The notes under the pieces are model-generated. The model had not been told where the DNA came from and made no database searches. It saw only the letters and a list, made by a program, of their open reading frames with translations. 36,488 nt of DNA, taken from NCBI RefSeq assembly GCF_000934465.1, contig NZ_JXWY01000022.1, positions 1 through 36,488 on the forward strand. Direction: 5' to 3'. Below, piece by piece: positions 10,154 to 19,226 of this stretch. The DNA is from Staphylococcus microti (lineage in GTDB: Bacteria; Bacillota; Bacilli; Staphylococcales; Staphylococcaceae). How positions within the stretch are numbered: the stretch's first letter is position 1; each line of letters starts with the position of its first letter. Made by a program: the position numbers and the translations under genes.

Positions 10154-11193
10154 ATCACTACGTGCGTACGATTGGAGCTATGTTGATATTAGTGTATGCC
10201 ATGCTGACAACCTTTTTCTTTATTGATAAGGTGTTTGTGAACATTATTTTTTTTCAAGGGATGTTTTATAAGCAAATTTTTGGCGTGCCAGTATTTTTGT
10301 TTTTGAACTTAATTGTTGTATTTTTATGTATTCTTGTCGGCAGTATTATTGCTTATAAGATTAATCAGCAAAACGATTGGGTGCAAGAACAAATTGAACG
10401 TGCAATTCAAGGCGAAACAGTCGGTATCAACGATCATCAAATCGAGCTATATAATGAAACAATTACGTTGTATCAAACGCTCGTACCGCTCAATCAAGAA
10501 CTGCATAAACTGCGTATTAAAACGCAGAGCTTAACGAATGAGCAATATAATATGAATGATTTGAAAGTAAAAAAAATTATTGAAGATGAGCGTCAACGTT
10601 TAGCACGAGAGTTGCACGATAGTGTGTCGCAACAGTTATTCGCAGCGAGCATGATGTTGTCCGCAATTAAAGAAACAGATTTGACACCGCCGTTAGATCA
10701 ACAAATTCCTACGTTGGAAAAAATGATTCAAGACTCGCAATTGGAGATGCGTGCATTGCTCCTTCATTTGCGTCCAATCGGCTTGAAAGACAAAACGTTA
10801 GGTGAAGGTATTGAGTCGTTAGTGACAGACTTGCAACGTAAAGTACCGATGAAAGTTATGTATGAAATTGACACGTTTGATGTGCCAAAAGGGATTGAAG
10901 ACCATTTATTCCGTATTACGCAAGAGGCGATCTCTAATACGTTACGTCATGCAAACGGCACACAGGTAAGCGTAGAGTTATTGAATCGTGAAGGGTATTT
11001 GTTATTGCGTATTCAAGATGACGGTATTGGTTTTAACCCAGATGATAAAATGGAACAGAGTTATGGTTTGAAAAATATGCGAGAGCGTGCAACAGAGATT
11101 GGTGCAACGTTCCATATTGTATCGTTGCCGAATGCAGGGACACGTATTGAAGTAAAAGCACCATTAGATAAGGAGGGACAATATGACAGTTAA
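10150..11193 (+). CDS. vraS: VraS sensor histidine kinase
   Basis: The 347-residue protein has two N-terminal transmembrane helices (about 8-30 and 43-69) with almost no external loop, as in intramembrane-sensing kinases. A HisKA_3 dimerisation domain carries H156 in [12 protein letters not shown]. The HATPase domain shows the N-box ([13 protein letters not shown]), the G1 box (DDGIGFNPD) and GLKNMRER. H156 is the phosphorylated residue reported for S. aureus VraS. It is activated by cell-wall antibiotics and phosphorylates VraR. It overlaps vraT by 4 bp and vraR by 11 bp. Confidence 0.97.
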   Translation: MNHYVRTIGAMLILVYAMLTTFFFIDKVFVNIIFFQGMFYKQIFGVPVFLFLNLIVVFLCILVGSIIAYKINQQNDWVQEQIERAIQGETVGINDHQIELYNETITLYQTLVPLNQELHKLRIKTQSLTNEQYNMNDLKVKKIIEDERQRLARELHDSVSQQLFAASMMLSAIKETDLTPPLDQQIPTLEKMIQDSQLEMRALLLHLRPIGLKDKTLGEGIESLVTDLQRKVPMKVMYEIDTFDVPKGIEDHLFRITQEAISNTLRHANGTQVSVELLNREGYLLLRIQDDGIGFNPDDKMEQSYGLKNMRERATEIGATFHIVSLPNAGTRIEVKAPLDKEGQYDS

Positions 11194-11812
11194 AGTATTG
11201 TTTGTGGATGATCATGAAATGGTACGTATCGGTATTTCGAGTTATTTATCGACACAAAGTGATATTGAAGTAGTCGGCGAAGGGGGTTCGGGCAGAGAAG
11301 CGATTGAAAAAGCGCACGAACTGCACCCAGATGTGATATTAATGGATTTAGTAATGACGGATATGGACGGTGTTGAAGCGACAACACAAATTAAGAAAGA
11401 CTTGCCATCAATTAAAGTCGTCATGTTAACGAGTTACATAGAGGATAAAGAAGTTTATCGTGCGTTAGATGCCGGCGTAGACAGTTATATTTTAAAAACG
11501 ACGAGTGCGAGTGATATTGCAGAAGCGATACGCAAAACGAGCCGAGGGGAATCTGTGTTTGAAGCGGAAGTTTTAGTGAAAATGCGTAATCGTATGAAAC
11601 AACGTGCTGAGTTATATGAAATGTTAACAGAGCGAGAAATGGAAATATTGTTATTGATTGCCAAAGGGTATTCCAACCAAGAAATTGCCAGTGCATCACA
11701 TATTACGATCAAAACAGTTAAAACACACGTGAGTAATATATTAAGTAAGTTAGAAGTACAAGACCGTACGCAAGCGGTTATTTATGCGTTCCAACACGGG
11801 TTAATTGAATAG
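11183..11812 (+). CDS. vraR: VraR response regulator
   Basis: The 209-residue NarL/LuxR-type regulator has a receiver domain with D9, D10 and phospho-acceptor D55 (ILMDLVMTD). A C-terminal helix-turn-helix follows ([35 protein letters not shown]). Phosphorylated VraR dimerises and activates cell-wall synthesis genes in S. aureus; sgtB, encoded at 21322, is one described target. AAGGAGGGACA lies inside the end of vraS, and the 11-bp overlap implies coupled translation. A terminator follows. Confidence 0.97.
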   Translation: MTVKVLFVDDHEMVRIGISSYLSTQSDIEVVGEGGSGREAIEKAHELHPDVILMDLVMTDMDGVEATTQIKKDLPSIKVVMLTSYIEDKEVYRALDAGVDSYILKTTSASDIAEAIRKTSRGESVFEAEVLVKMRNRMKQRAELYEMLTEREMEILLLIAKGYSNQEIASASHITIKTVKTHVSNILSKLEVQDRTQAVIYAFQHGLIE

Positions 11813-11817
11813 TAAAC

Positions 11818-11851
11818 GGGTGAGATGGCATAGGCTGTCTCATCTTTTTTT
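11818..11851 (+). terminator. Terminator of the vra operon
   Basis: The arms GGTGAGA and TCTCATC (one G-T pair) flank a loop of about 12 bases and are followed by a run of T. Confidence 0.8.
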
Positions 11852-11875
11852 GCTGTCCATCATTCTTGTGACACA

Positions 11876-11965
11876 TTATTCACAAGCTTCAGGTAAATAT
11901 AAGCGTGTGCCATGAATGACTGTAGAGCGTCGTCCTGGTACGTCAATATCATCTTGAGTATATTT
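11876..11965 (-). pseudogene. Possible C-terminal relic of a lost gene
   Basis: On the minus strand 29 sense codons read KYTQDDIDVPGRRSTVIHG, then TRLYLPEACE and a TAA stop. An in-frame TAA lies directly before the lysine, with no start codon or ribosome site. The composition looks like the end of a folded protein rather than random AT-rich translation. The segment is trapped between the carbonic anhydrase terminator and the vraR terminator. I do not recognise the parent family. It may be chance; confidence is low. Confidence 0.35.
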
Positions 11966-11991
11966 TTATCTTTTATTTTATAGTACTAAAA

Positions 11992-12019
11992 AAGCGCACA
12001 ACCGTGTGATTGTACGCTT
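11992..12019 (-). terminator. Terminator of the carbonic anhydrase gene
   Basis: The hairpin arms aagcgcaca and tgtacgctt lie just after the stop codon. On the minus strand a T-run follows the stem. Confidence 0.85.
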
Positions 12020-12026
12020 AGATGTA

Positions 12027-12602
12027 TTAGTTTATTTGATTGTGTGTATATCCATCATGAATTAAGTCGAGCTCGCCTGTATGCGGATCAATGACTAAAC
12101 CATGAACAGGTACGTTTTGATCAAATAGAGGATGATCATAAATCAATTTAATGTTATGATGAACGTTGTCATATACATCGTCAAAGCCTTTTAAGAAATG
12201 TGCGACATCAATACCCGAATACTGCAGTAAATCAAACACTTTCGTATCAATGCCACGTGACGCCATCGTACACATGACTTTCTCTACATCAATATTACCC
12301 ATACCACAGTCTTTATGCCCCATAATAATTACTTCTTCAGCACCTAAAGCATAGATGCCCACGAGAATACTACGCATCGTAGAGCCATAAGGGTGGGTAA
12401 TCATCGCACCTGCATTTTTAACCACTTTCAAGTCGCCATTGTTAAAGCCAAGTGCTTTCGTGGATAAATCTTGTAAGCGTGTATCCATGCAAGTTACGAG
12501 TACCGCCTTTTTAGCAGGTACTTTTGTCGCAGTATAAGCTTCGTATTCTTTATTGGCTACAAATGTTTTATTGTACGTTAATATATCGGATAGTAATGTC
12601 AT
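12027..12602 (-). CDS. Beta-class carbonic anhydrase-like protein
   Basis: The 191-residue protein has the zinc site of beta-carbonic anhydrases: C38-x-D40-x-R42 (VTCMDTRL) and H96-x2-C99 (MGHKDCGMG). These enzymes interconvert CO2 and bicarbonate, which feeds carboxylation reactions and pH control. The short length and lack of N-terminal helices match the compact Firmicutes type (YbcF/YtiB-like). GGAGGCGTCATC sets the ATG. The YihY gene lies 48 bp upstream on the same strand with no terminator visible between, so co-transcription is possible. Confidence 0.88.
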   Translation of the reverse strand: MTLLSDILTYNKTFVANKEYEAYTATKVPAKKAVLVTCMDTRLQDLSTKALGFNNGDLKVVKNAGAMITHPYGSTMRSILVGIYALGAEEVIIMGHKDCGMGNIDVEKVMCTMASRGIDTKVFDLLQYSGIDVAHFLKGFDDVYDNVHHNIKLIYDHPLFDQNVPVHGLVIDPHTGELDLIHDGYTHNQIN

Positions 12603-12650
12603 GATGACGCCTCCTAAAAGTACGGTGTTGTAAAGTAGTTATTGTAACTG

Positions 12651-13988
12651 TTACGCGTCTTTTGTTGTTTTAATGTGACGTGAATAGCCATCATTGTCAC
12701 GTTCAACTTTCTCTGGTGCGCTATATTTCTTTTGTGGACTTTGCGTCGGATGATCAGTAGATGATGTTGTTGTGTCATCTTGTTGATGATCGCTATCGTT
12801 CTGACTTGTTGATGTTTTCTTATCTGTATCATCTTGTCGTTGATCATCGTTATCTGTATCATCTTCATAATTGTTATACGCTTTCGCAAGGTCTTGTTCA
12901 TTTTCTTCTTCAAGCTGGTCATACGTTTGCTCTTCAGGTGTTTTACCTTTGACCACTTTACGTTGGTAAATAATGGCGTTGATTTCAGCACCAATGATCA
13001 AAATAAAACCTGTAATGTAGAGCCATAACATTAGGACGATGACGCCCCCGATACTACCATATGTTTTAGAGTAGTTTGCAAAGTTAGAAACGTAGTAACC
13101 GAAGCCGATTGTACCGACAATCCATACAACAGTTGCAAAAAGTGCCCCTGGAAGCACGGATTTTAATTTGATCTTAATATTCGGTGCAGCGGTATATAGA
13201 ACAGTGAAAACAATAAAAATAGCAATCACTGGTAACGCCGTACGAATTAGACTGAAAATCCAACGAACTTCTTCGTCCAAGCCGAGTGGACCGAACAAGA
13301 GGTTACCAATTTGTTCACCGAATGTAAACAGGACCATGGTTACGGGTAATGTGATACCTAAAATAAGGGTGAACAATACGGCAAGTGCTTTTGAAACGAT
13401 AAAGTTACGGCTGTCTTCTACGTCATATGCAACGTTGAAGGCGTTCATCATGGCTGTCATCCCATTTGAAGCCGTCCACAAGGCAAGGACCAAACCGATT
13501 GATAAAATACTACCACTGGCATTGCCCATAATGTCATCGATAATACTCGTCATAATAGAAGCTGTATCAGCCGGTGCGTTTTCTGAAATTTGTTTTACAA
13601 TCGTTTCGCGCTCGATATTAAAGAGCGGCACGAGTGATAAAATAAAAATTAACATTGGGAAGAGCGACAACATGAAATAGTAAGCAAGTTGCGCTGCCAA
13701 ACCAGATGCATCATCTTTACTAATACGATAGATTAAATATTTGAGAAAGTTGGGTCTGTCTGAATATTTAACAGGTTTATTAATACGCGAGACAAAGAAT
13801 GTTTCATTGTCTTTAGGTGCTTCTTTAGATTGAAAAGGTTGGGGTTTTACGAAATGGCTGTCTGTATCGACCTCGCCGCTTGCATCTCCTTTTCGATCAG
13901 GATGGTTGTCTGATTGTTCATCATCATGGTGCAATTTGTCCTTAATCTTATCCACTAAACCTTCAGACGTTTCTTGTTTTTCTGACAT
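12651..13988 (-). CDS. YihY/UPF0761 family inner-membrane protein
   Basis: The 445-residue protein has a charged cytoplasmic N-terminus of about 90 residues. Six predicted membrane helices follow (segments such as LSIGLVLALWTASNGMTAMM and GGVIVLMLWLYITGFILIIG) with the family motif YGSIGGVI. A low-complexity acidic tail of about 95 residues rich in D, Q, S and T closes the protein (for example NDDQRQDDTDKKTSTS). The family was once annotated as ribonuclease BN by error; its real function is unknown. AAGGAG precedes the ATG. The tail makes it longer than the bare family domain of roughly 300 residues. Confidence 0.87.
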   Translation of the reverse strand: MSEKQETSEGLVDKIKDKLHHDDEQSDNHPDRKGDASGEVDTDSHFVKPQPFQSKEAPKDNETFFVSRINKPVKYSDRPNFLKYLIYRISKDDASGLAAQLAYYFMLSLFPMLIFILSLVPLFNIERETIVKQISENAPADTASIMTSIIDDIMGNASGSILSIGLVLALWTASNGMTAMMNAFNVAYDVEDSRNFIVSKALAVLFTLILGITLPVTMVLFTFGEQIGNLLFGPLGLDEEVRWIFSLIRTALPVIAIFIVFTVLYTAAPNIKIKLKSVLPGALFATVVWIVGTIGFGYYVSNFANYSKTYGSIGGVIVLMLWLYITGFILIIGAEINAIIYQRKVVKGKTPEEQTYDQLEEENEQDLAKAYNNYEDDTDNDDQRQDDTDKKTSTSQNDSDHQQDDTTTSSTDHPTQSPQKKYSAPEKVERDNDGYSRHIKTTKDA

Positions 13989-14036
13989 AAATTTACTCCT
14001 TATATAGTGTTGTAATGTACGAACGACATATCAAGA

Positions 14037-14107
14037 GAGTGAGATAACGTATAGAAAGCAAACTTACAGACAAGCAAGTTTCGACATTCTATTACAGTAT
14101 CTCACCC
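14037..14107. repeat. Intergenic inverted repeat, staphylococcal GTGAGA-type hairpin
   Basis: The outer arms GTGAGATA and TATCTCAC can pair. An inner imperfect hairpin is formed by aaactta and caagttt around acagacaag. The element fills most of the gap between the YihY gene and the YtxH gene, both on the minus strand. It resembles the GTGGGAC-type hairpins at 18298 and 19227 and could end transcription of ytxH. Confidence 0.6.
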
Positions 14108-14143
14108 CCAATTATGATACATGTATCGTCGTCTAGGTACGTC

Positions 14144-14437
14144 TTATTGACCGCTACCAATTTGTTTGTTGTTTTTACGTGCAACTAACGTGTCTTTTGC
14201 ATCCATTAATGAACGTTCTAATTCTGGATTGTTACGGCGAATTTCTTCAAGCGTATCTTTCCAGTACATGAGTTCATTCACAAGTTCTTTAACTTTTGAT
14301 GGTTCACTTGAACGTTGACCTGTTTTCACGTTATGAACCGATGTTTTCACTGATTGACGTGTGTTTTTGTCGATCAATGCTGCAGCACCACCGATAGCAG
14401 CGCCAATTAAAATACCTGGTACTAATTTGTTTTTCAT
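14144..14437 (-). CDS. YtxH domain-containing general stress protein
   Basis: The 97-residue protein begins with a glycine-rich hydrophobic segment (LVPGILIGAAIGGAAALI, residues 4-21) typical of YtxH/GsiB-neighbour stress proteins. A basic and then helical hydrophilic part follows. The segment is probably a single membrane helix. The biochemical role is unknown. GGGAGTAAC precedes the ATG, overlapping the last codons of ptpA, whose stop is 6 bp upstream. The two are therefore one operon. Confidence 0.8.
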   Translation of the reverse strand: MKNKLVPGILIGAAIGGAAALIDKNTRQSVKTSVHNVKTGQRSSEPSKVKELVNELMYWKDTLEEIRRNNPELERSLMDAKDTLVARKNNKQIGSGQ

Positions 14438-14443
14438 ATTTTG

Positions 14444-14899
14444 TTACTCCCTTCTATCATTAACAATATAATCAATTAAGCGATCACATGATGATTGTAT
14501 CATGTCATAAACCCCTTCAAAGTTATTCGTATAGTATGGGTCAGGGACGTCGGTCTCTGTCATCTCACTAAAGTCGAGTAACTTAAAAAGTTGGCCTGTA
14601 AGATTAGGATTGATACGCTTAATATTATCCACGTTGCTTTGATCCATTGCAATAATATAATCAAAAGCATCTTGATCTGTGAAAAGTTCACTTATCATCC
14701 CATCAAAAGGAATATTATGCTGATTTAAAATGTCTTGCGTCCCTTGATGTGGCGGTTGTCCTAAATTCCAATCGCCTGTCCCTCTAGATGCGACTTCAAT
14801 ATTTTCAATGCCACGATCTTTGAGACGTTGGCGCATAATCGCTTCAGCCATTGGAGAGCGACAAATATTGCCGAGACATACAAAAGCAACTGTTGTCAT
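14444..14899 (-). CDS. ptpA: Low-molecular-weight protein-tyrosine phosphatase PtpA
   Basis: The 151-residue enzyme has the P-loop VCLGNICRS at the N-terminus with nucleophile C8 and R14, and the general acid D120 in DVPDPYY. It removes phosphate from tyrosine. In S. aureus PtpA is exported during infection and needed for survival in macrophages; no signal peptide is visible here either. The ATG follows GGAGGATTGATG. It is the first gene of a two-gene unit with the YtxH protein. Confidence 0.95.
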   Translation of the reverse strand: MTTVAFVCLGNICRSPMAEAIMRQRLKDRGIENIEVASRGTGDWNLGQPPHQGTQDILNQHNIPFDGMISELFTDQDAFDYIIAMDQSNVDNIKRINPNLTGQLFKLLDFSEMTETDVPDPYYTNNFEGVYDMIQSSCDRLIDYIVNDRRE

Positions 14900-15031
14900 A
14901 TCATCAATCCTCCATATCTCCGTTTATATGCCCATTTTATCCTTTTTCAAAACAATTCTAAAGTAATTCTTGTAAAAATTTTTCAAAAGATAGTCACTTT
15001 GATAAAATATTATGAAGAGAGGGTGATAATG

Positions 15032-15238
15032 ATGACAAAAGATATAGCAACAATGATTACAGAAATACGCGATCGTTTAAACTTAGTTAATAAAGGTTTG
15101 ATTGATCCTGATAAATATTCCGAAACACATCGTGAAGATATTAAAGATATTTATGATTTTGTGACATCAAAGCAGTCGTTCACACCGCAAGAAATGTCAG
15201 GTATTACAGAGGCATTGGGTGAACTACGTCAACCATAA
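15032..15238 (+). CDS. DUF1128 family protein
   Basis: The 68-residue protein reads [20 protein letters not shown] and onward, with the conserved end [17 protein letters not shown]. It matches the small Firmicutes family DUF1128 (YfkK-like), whose role is unknown. Two consecutive ATGs at 15029 and 15032 are possible; I take the second because AGAGGGTG is better spaced. It ends 13 bp before ampS and probably shares its transcript. Confidence 0.8.
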   Translation: MTKDIATMITEIRDRLNLVNKGLIDPDKYSETHREDIKDIYDFVTSKQSFTPQEMSGITEALGELRQP

Positions 15239-15251
15239 TAGGAGGGGTATT

Positions 15252-16490
15252 ATGACAAGAGATGAAAAATTACAACAATATGCTCAATTATTAGTACGTG
15301 TCGGCATGAATGTGCAACAAGGGCAGCCAGTTTTTATTCGAACAACAGTCGATGCGGTTGATTTTACAAGACGTATCGTCAAAGAAGCGTACGAAGCGGG
15401 TGCATCAGACGTACGTGTTAAATATGCTGATCCGATATTAAAGCGCTATGCATACGAGTACGAGCCACAAGATTTCTTTGAACAAGAAGTGAAAGCGTAC
15501 GACGTTGAAGAACGTATGGATTATGCAACACGTGGCGCAAGCAACCTTGCATTACTTACAGAAGATCCAGACTTACTAAACGGTATTGATGCGAACAAGT
15601 TAAAAGCGACGCAATTACGTTATGGTCAAGCGTTCAAACCTTATATGATTCAATCACAGAAAAATGCTTTTCCTTGGCTCGTCGCGGCATATCCATCTGT
15701 TGATTGGGCGAAAAGAGTTTATCCAGATTTGGATGAGCAAGCAGCATTTGATAAATTTTTAGATGACATCCTCACAATTGTACGTGTGGATGGTAATGAT
15801 CCAGTTGAAAATTGGCGTGTGCATACACAACAATTGAAAGATAGAGCGGCATGGTTAAACAACAAGGCATACAAGTCACTCCATTTTAAATCAGAGGGGA
15901 CAGACTTACGTATCGGCTTACCAGACAACCATATTTGGGAAGAACCGACAAGTTTTACGCCGGATGGCCAAGCATTTGTCGCGAACATTCCGACTGAAGA
16001 AGTATTTACCGCACCACATAATCAGCAAGTGGACGGTTACGTTTCAAACACCTTGCCGTTAAGTTATAATGGTACAATTATTGACGGCTTTAAATTAACG
16101 TTTGAAAAAGGACGTGTCGTTGACTTCCAAGCGGAACAAGGTGAAGACGTCTTACGTTCATTGTTAGATACAGATGAAGGTGCACGTCGATTAGGCGAAG
16201 TGGCTTTAGTACCTGATGATTCACCCATTTCAAACCGCAATACGATTTTTTATAATACGTTATTTGATGAAAACGCATCGTGTCACATTGCATTAGGTTC
16301 TGCCTATGCATTCAACATTCAAGGTGGTACGGAAATGGATGACGCAACACTTGCAGAACACGGTTTGAATGATTCATTAACACATGTCGATTTTATGATC
16401 GGCAGTGCAGACTTAAATATTTATGGCATGACAGCTGAAGGCCAAGTAGAAGCAATTTTTGAAAATGGCAATTGGGCCAACCCATTATAG
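15252..16490 (+). CDS. ampS: Aminopeptidase AmpS (M29 family)
   Basis: The 412-residue metallo-aminopeptidase belongs to family M29 (thermophilic aminopeptidase/AmpS). It cleaves N-terminal residues from peptides using two metal ions. Family signatures seen are [10 protein letters not shown], the active-site segment [30 protein letters not shown] and HVDFMIGS. The start at 15252 is chosen because GGAGGGGTATT sits directly before it; the frame is open 33 bp upstream but without a better site. The thioesterase gene follows after 13 bp, so DUF1128, ampS and the thioesterase look like one operon. Confidence 0.94.
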   Translation: MTRDEKLQQYAQLLVRVGMNVQQGQPVFIRTTVDAVDFTRRIVKEAYEAGASDVRVKYADPILKRYAYEYEPQDFFEQEVKAYDVEERMDYATRGASNLALLTEDPDLLNGIDANKLKATQLRYGQAFKPYMIQSQKNAFPWLVAAYPSVDWAKRVYPDLDEQAAFDKFLDDILTIVRVDGNDPVENWRVHTQQLKDRAAWLNNKAYKSLHFKSEGTDLRIGLPDNHIWEEPTSFTPDGQAFVANIPTEEVFTAPHNQQVDGYVSNTLPLSYNGTIIDGFKLTFEKGRVVDFQAEQGEDVLRSLLDTDEGARRLGEVALVPDDSPISNRNTIFYNTLFDENASCHIALGSAYAFNIQGGTEMDDATLAEHGLNDSLTHVDFMIGSADLNIYGMTAEGQVEAIFENGNWANPL

Positions 16491-16503
16491 AAGAGGTAAA
16501 TCG

Positions 16504-17028
16504 ATGACATTAACTAAAAAATCAATGAAAGACTCTAAGACGTATAAGTCGCGACAAGTGTTCCCTCAAGATACAAATCATTTGGGCACATTGTTCGGTG
16601 GGACATTAATGGCAAACATTGATGAAATCGCAGCAATTTGTGCGATGAAACATGCGAACAATACCGTTGTAACAGCTTCAACGGACTCTGTCGACTTTTT
16701 ACGTCCAATTAAAAACGGCGACATCGTAACGTATATCGCAATGGTGACATACTCTGGGAATTCATCTATGGAAGTATGCGTCCAAATTATGATTGATGAC
16801 ATTTATAAAGGTGAACATCAGTTGGCGGCATTAAGCTTTTTAACATTTGTCGCATTGGATGATGACGGTAAGCCGACACCGGTTGCAGAAGTTTATCCAG
16901 AGAACGATATAGAGCGCTGGTTTCATGAATCAGGCGAAGCACGTGTGCAACGCCGAAAAGCACGACGTGAAGAAAGTAAGCGAACGATACAGTTTTTATC
17001 AGAGATTAATAACAATCGTCGCCAATAA
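16504..17028 (+). CDS. Acyl-CoA thioesterase (hotdog fold)
   Basis: The 174-residue protein is a YkhA/YciA-type single-hotdog thioesterase that hydrolyses acyl-CoA to free acid and CoA. It has the core FPQDTNHLGTLFGGTLMANIDEIAAI with the catalytic acidic residue in the hotdog helix, followed by VTASTDSVDFLRPI. A basic C-terminal tail (VQRRKARREESKR) extends past the fold, as in CoA-regulated Firmicutes homologues. AGAGGTAAATCG precedes the ATG. The start at 16504 gives a normal family length. A bidirectional hairpin follows. Confidence 0.9.
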   Translation: MTLTKKSMKDSKTYKSRQVFPQDTNHLGTLFGGTLMANIDEIAAICAMKHANNTVVTASTDSVDFLRPIKNGDIVTYIAMVTYSGNSSMEVCVQIMIDDIYKGEHQLAALSFLTFVALDDDGKPTPVAEVYPENDIERWFHESGEARVQRRKARREESKRTIQFLSEINNNRRQ

Positions 17029-17035
17029 CAATAAC

Positions 17036-17080
17036 AAAGCACCTTTCTTAGTGATTTTAACTAGGAGAGGTGCTTTTATT
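17036..17080. terminator. Bidirectional terminator between thioesterase and yfkAB
   Basis: The arms aaagcacctttcttagt and actaggagaggtgcttt flank a loop of about 7 bases. T-rich and A-rich flanks fit both convergent genes. Confidence 0.85.
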
Positions 17081-17086
17081 CAGATA

Positions 17087-18229
17087 TTAAGATTGATTGT
17101 ACTTGCGATGCATGTCTTTTTCAAGCGCTCTAAAGTCAGCATTTGGATAATACATATTTTTCACAAGTAAGTTTGGACCAAGGCATTTAAAATGTGGGCA
17201 ATGACAGTTGATTGACTGTGATAACGATGAGTCCAACCATTTGTCAAAGACAGTTGTTAACTTGTCATGTTGAATATTGGCTAACGTACCTGTTTCATCA
17301 CCGAAGTCAGTCACGATGACATTTCCTGTAAAGACGTTGACGTTCAAGCGACTACGACCATCTGGATCATTACGCAGAGACACGTTCGGTGCGTTTAACA
17401 GACGTTCACGTAGCGCAGCGTCATGTTCATCTTGTAAACAAGGGAAAATAGGGAGCGTTCCGAAAAGCATCCAGACATTTGGATCACGTATATCTAATAA
17501 ATGGTGCATTGCTTCTTTCATTTCACCTAATGATAATACTTCAAGTTGGCTCGCAAAGTCGGCAGGGTACATTGGATGAATTTCATGACGTTGACATTTC
17601 ATCGTTTCTACGACTTCTTTATGAATTTTTTCAAGATGCGGTACCGTTTGTTGGTTCAACATCGTTTCTGCTGACACGAACATGCCTTGTTCACTTAATG
17701 TTTGTGCATTTTTCAGCATTTGTTCAAACAAGCGAACGCGTGCTTGTAAAGGGGGCTTTTTATCCATAGCGCCGAAACCAACTTCAGTGAATGTATCAAG
17801 CGTTCCCCAGTTATGAGAAATATGCATGACATCAATGTATTCGGCAATATCTAAGTAACGGTCGAGTGGCAATGTTAAATTGGAATTCATTTGCACATAA
17901 ATACCGCGTTGTTTTGCATATTGTAACAATGGTTTAACAACTTCACGTATTGATTTTTTTGAGAACATCGGCTCGCCGCCTGTAATCGATATTGTGCGGA
18001 GTGTTGGGATTTCATCGAGGCGCTGCTTGATGAGGGACATCGGCAGTGGGTCTGGATCCTGTGTTTGCAAAGTATATCCAACGGCACAGTGGCTACAACG
18101 CATATTACATAGATTTGTCGTTGTGAATTCAACATTGCTTAATGCAAGATGACCATGCTGTTCAATGTCACGATAGGCTTCCCATGGATCGTTATCAATA
18201 GAGATCGGTTGTTTGTTAGTTACTATCAC
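17087..18229 (-). CDS. yfkAB: Radical SAM protein YfkAB
   Basis: The 380-residue protein has the radical SAM cluster motif C41-x3-C45-x2-C48 (CNMRCSHC) and the SAM-binding GGEP (SITGGEPMFS). A second cysteine-rich segment near the C-terminus (NCHCPHFKCLGPNLL) could hold an auxiliary cluster. It matches the Bacillus YfkAB family; the substrate is unknown. The start is GTG at 18229, with GAGGAG 8-10 bp upstream; no in-frame ATG lies nearby. It stands alone, converging on the thioesterase operon. Confidence 0.9.
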   Translation of the reverse strand: MIVTNKQPISIDNDPWEAYRDIEQHGHLALSNVEFTTTNLCNMRCSHCAVGYTLQTQDPDPLPMSLIKQRLDEIPTLRTISITGGEPMFSKKSIREVVKPLLQYAKQRGIYVQMNSNLTLPLDRYLDIAEYIDVMHISHNWGTLDTFTEVGFGAMDKKPPLQARVRLFEQMLKNAQTLSEQGMFVSAETMLNQQTVPHLEKIHKEVVETMKCQRHEIHPMYPADFASQLEVLSLGEMKEAMHHLLDIRDPNVWMLFGTLPIFPCLQDEHDAALRERLLNAPNVSLRNDPDGRSRLNVNVFTGNVIVTDFGDETGTLANIQHDKLTTVFDKWLDSSLSQSINCHCPHFKCLGPNLLVKNMYYPNADFRALEKDMHRKYNQS

Positions 18230-18297
18230 GTTAAAAACTCCTCATTTTTAAATTGTATGTGTATTTGATATGATATAGATAAATGAGTAAAAGATGG

Positions 18298-18340
18298 AAG
18301 TGGGACAGACAGTCATATTGATATTGTTCCAGCCCAGCTC
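18298..18340. repeat. Short GTGGGACAG-type intergenic hairpin
   Basis: TGGGACA (18301-18307) pairs with TGTTCCA near 18326-18332, around a 17-base loop, and is followed by gccca. It lies between yfkAB and the 54-residue gene. The sequence is of the same type as the outer arms at 19227-19278 and 19385-19395. Confidence 0.5.
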
Positions 18341-18390
18341 TTAAACACATGATAAAAGTACAAAGCTATTATAAAGGAGATTTAACACGG

Positions 18391-18555
18391 ATGAAAGAGC
18401 CACAAACAATTAATCAAGTAAAAGAACGTCTATCACAGTTCATTGAAGAGATGTCTCACGTGAACCCTGACGAAGTTGAAGTTGCAGACATTGACGAATG
18501 GATTGCCTTATTAGACCAATTGGAAGAAAAAGTAAGTCAATTACGTCAATCGTAA
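18391..18555 (+). CDS. SE1561 family small protein
   Basis: This 54-residue protein starts MKEPQTINQVKERLSQFIEE and ends in a leucine-rich helix (EWIALLDQLEEKVSQLRQS). It looks fully helical, acidic and cytoplasmic. It matches what I know of a small conserved staphylococcal family named after S. epidermidis SE1561; the function is unknown. AAGGAG is 11 bp upstream, rather far but the only good site. An upstream in-frame extension to 18349 has no ribosome site. Confidence 0.72.
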   Translation: MKEPQTINQVKERLSQFIEEMSHVNPDEVEVADIDEWIALLDQLEEKVSQLRQS

Positions 18556-18635
18556 AAAAATTTGGCTTCTATGTTTAAAAAAGCGAAATGCGGTTAAACA
18601 GTAAGCACAATTTATATAAAGAAAGGTGAATCATA

Positions 18636-19151
18636 ATGACAAAACAAGTAGCTGTATTATTAGCGGATGAATTTGAGGATATTGAATTAACAAGTCCAGC
18701 AGAAGCGATTGAAGCTGCGGGTCATAAAGTCGTGATTATCGGTGATGAGAAAGGCGCAACAATTAATGGGAAGCACGGTGAAAAAGCAGTTGCAGATGTA
18801 GCGATTGCAGATGCGAATCCAGAAGACTACGATGCCTTATTATTACCTGGTGGCTTTTCTCCAGACCATTTACGTGGGGATGCAGAAGGACGCTACGGTA
18901 AGTTCGCAGCACATTATATGACGGCAGATTTACCAGTGTTTGCGATTTGCCACGGGCCACAAATTTTAATCGACACAGATGCACTGACAAACAGAACAGT
19001 GACGGCAGTGTTGAACGTACGTAAAGACTTAGAAAACGCTGGCGCAACAGTTGTTGATCAGTCAGTTGTTGTTGATCGCAACATCGTAACAAGCAGAACG
19101 CCAGATGATTTAGAAGACTTTAATCGAGAAATTAAAAATCAACTTCAATAA
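18636..19151 (+). CDS. DJ-1/PfpI superfamily protein (type 1 glutamine amidotransferase-like)
   Basis: The 171-residue protein has the nucleophile-elbow cysteine C105 ([11 protein letters not shown]) and the conserved acidic partner E17 (FEDIELTSP). The same residues are described for S. aureus SAV1875, a structurally studied DJ-1 member whose cysteine is oxidation-sensitive. Proposed activities in the family include protease, chaperone, deglycase and redox sensing, and none can be assigned from sequence. AAAGGTGAATCATA precedes the ATG. It is monocistronic with a strong terminator. Confidence 0.9.
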   Translation: MTKQVAVLLADEFEDIELTSPAEAIEAAGHKVVIIGDEKGATINGKHGEKAVADVAIADANPEDYDALLLPGGFSPDHLRGDAEGRYGKFAAHYMTADLPVFAICHGPQILIDTDALTNRTVTAVLNVRKDLENAGATVVDQSVVVDRNIVTSRTPDDLEDFNREIKNQLQ

Positions 19152-19155
19152 TTTT

Positions 19156-19208
19156 AAAACACACAATATAGTGCGCGTGATGCATGCACACTGTATTGTG
19201 TGTTTTTT
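19156..19208 (+). terminator. Terminator of the DJ-1 gene
   Basis: The arms aaaacacacaata and tattgtgtgttttt enclose a second small stem (gtgc.. with gcac) and are followed by T residues. Confidence 0.88.
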
Positions 19209-19226
19209 AGGTTTAAGGAAAAAATA

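Noticed and set aside
12614-12994. Minus-strand 126-codon frame in the tail of the YihY-family gene
   Set aside because: Alternative frame of the low-complexity acidic tail; lysine- and methionine-rich nonsense composition.
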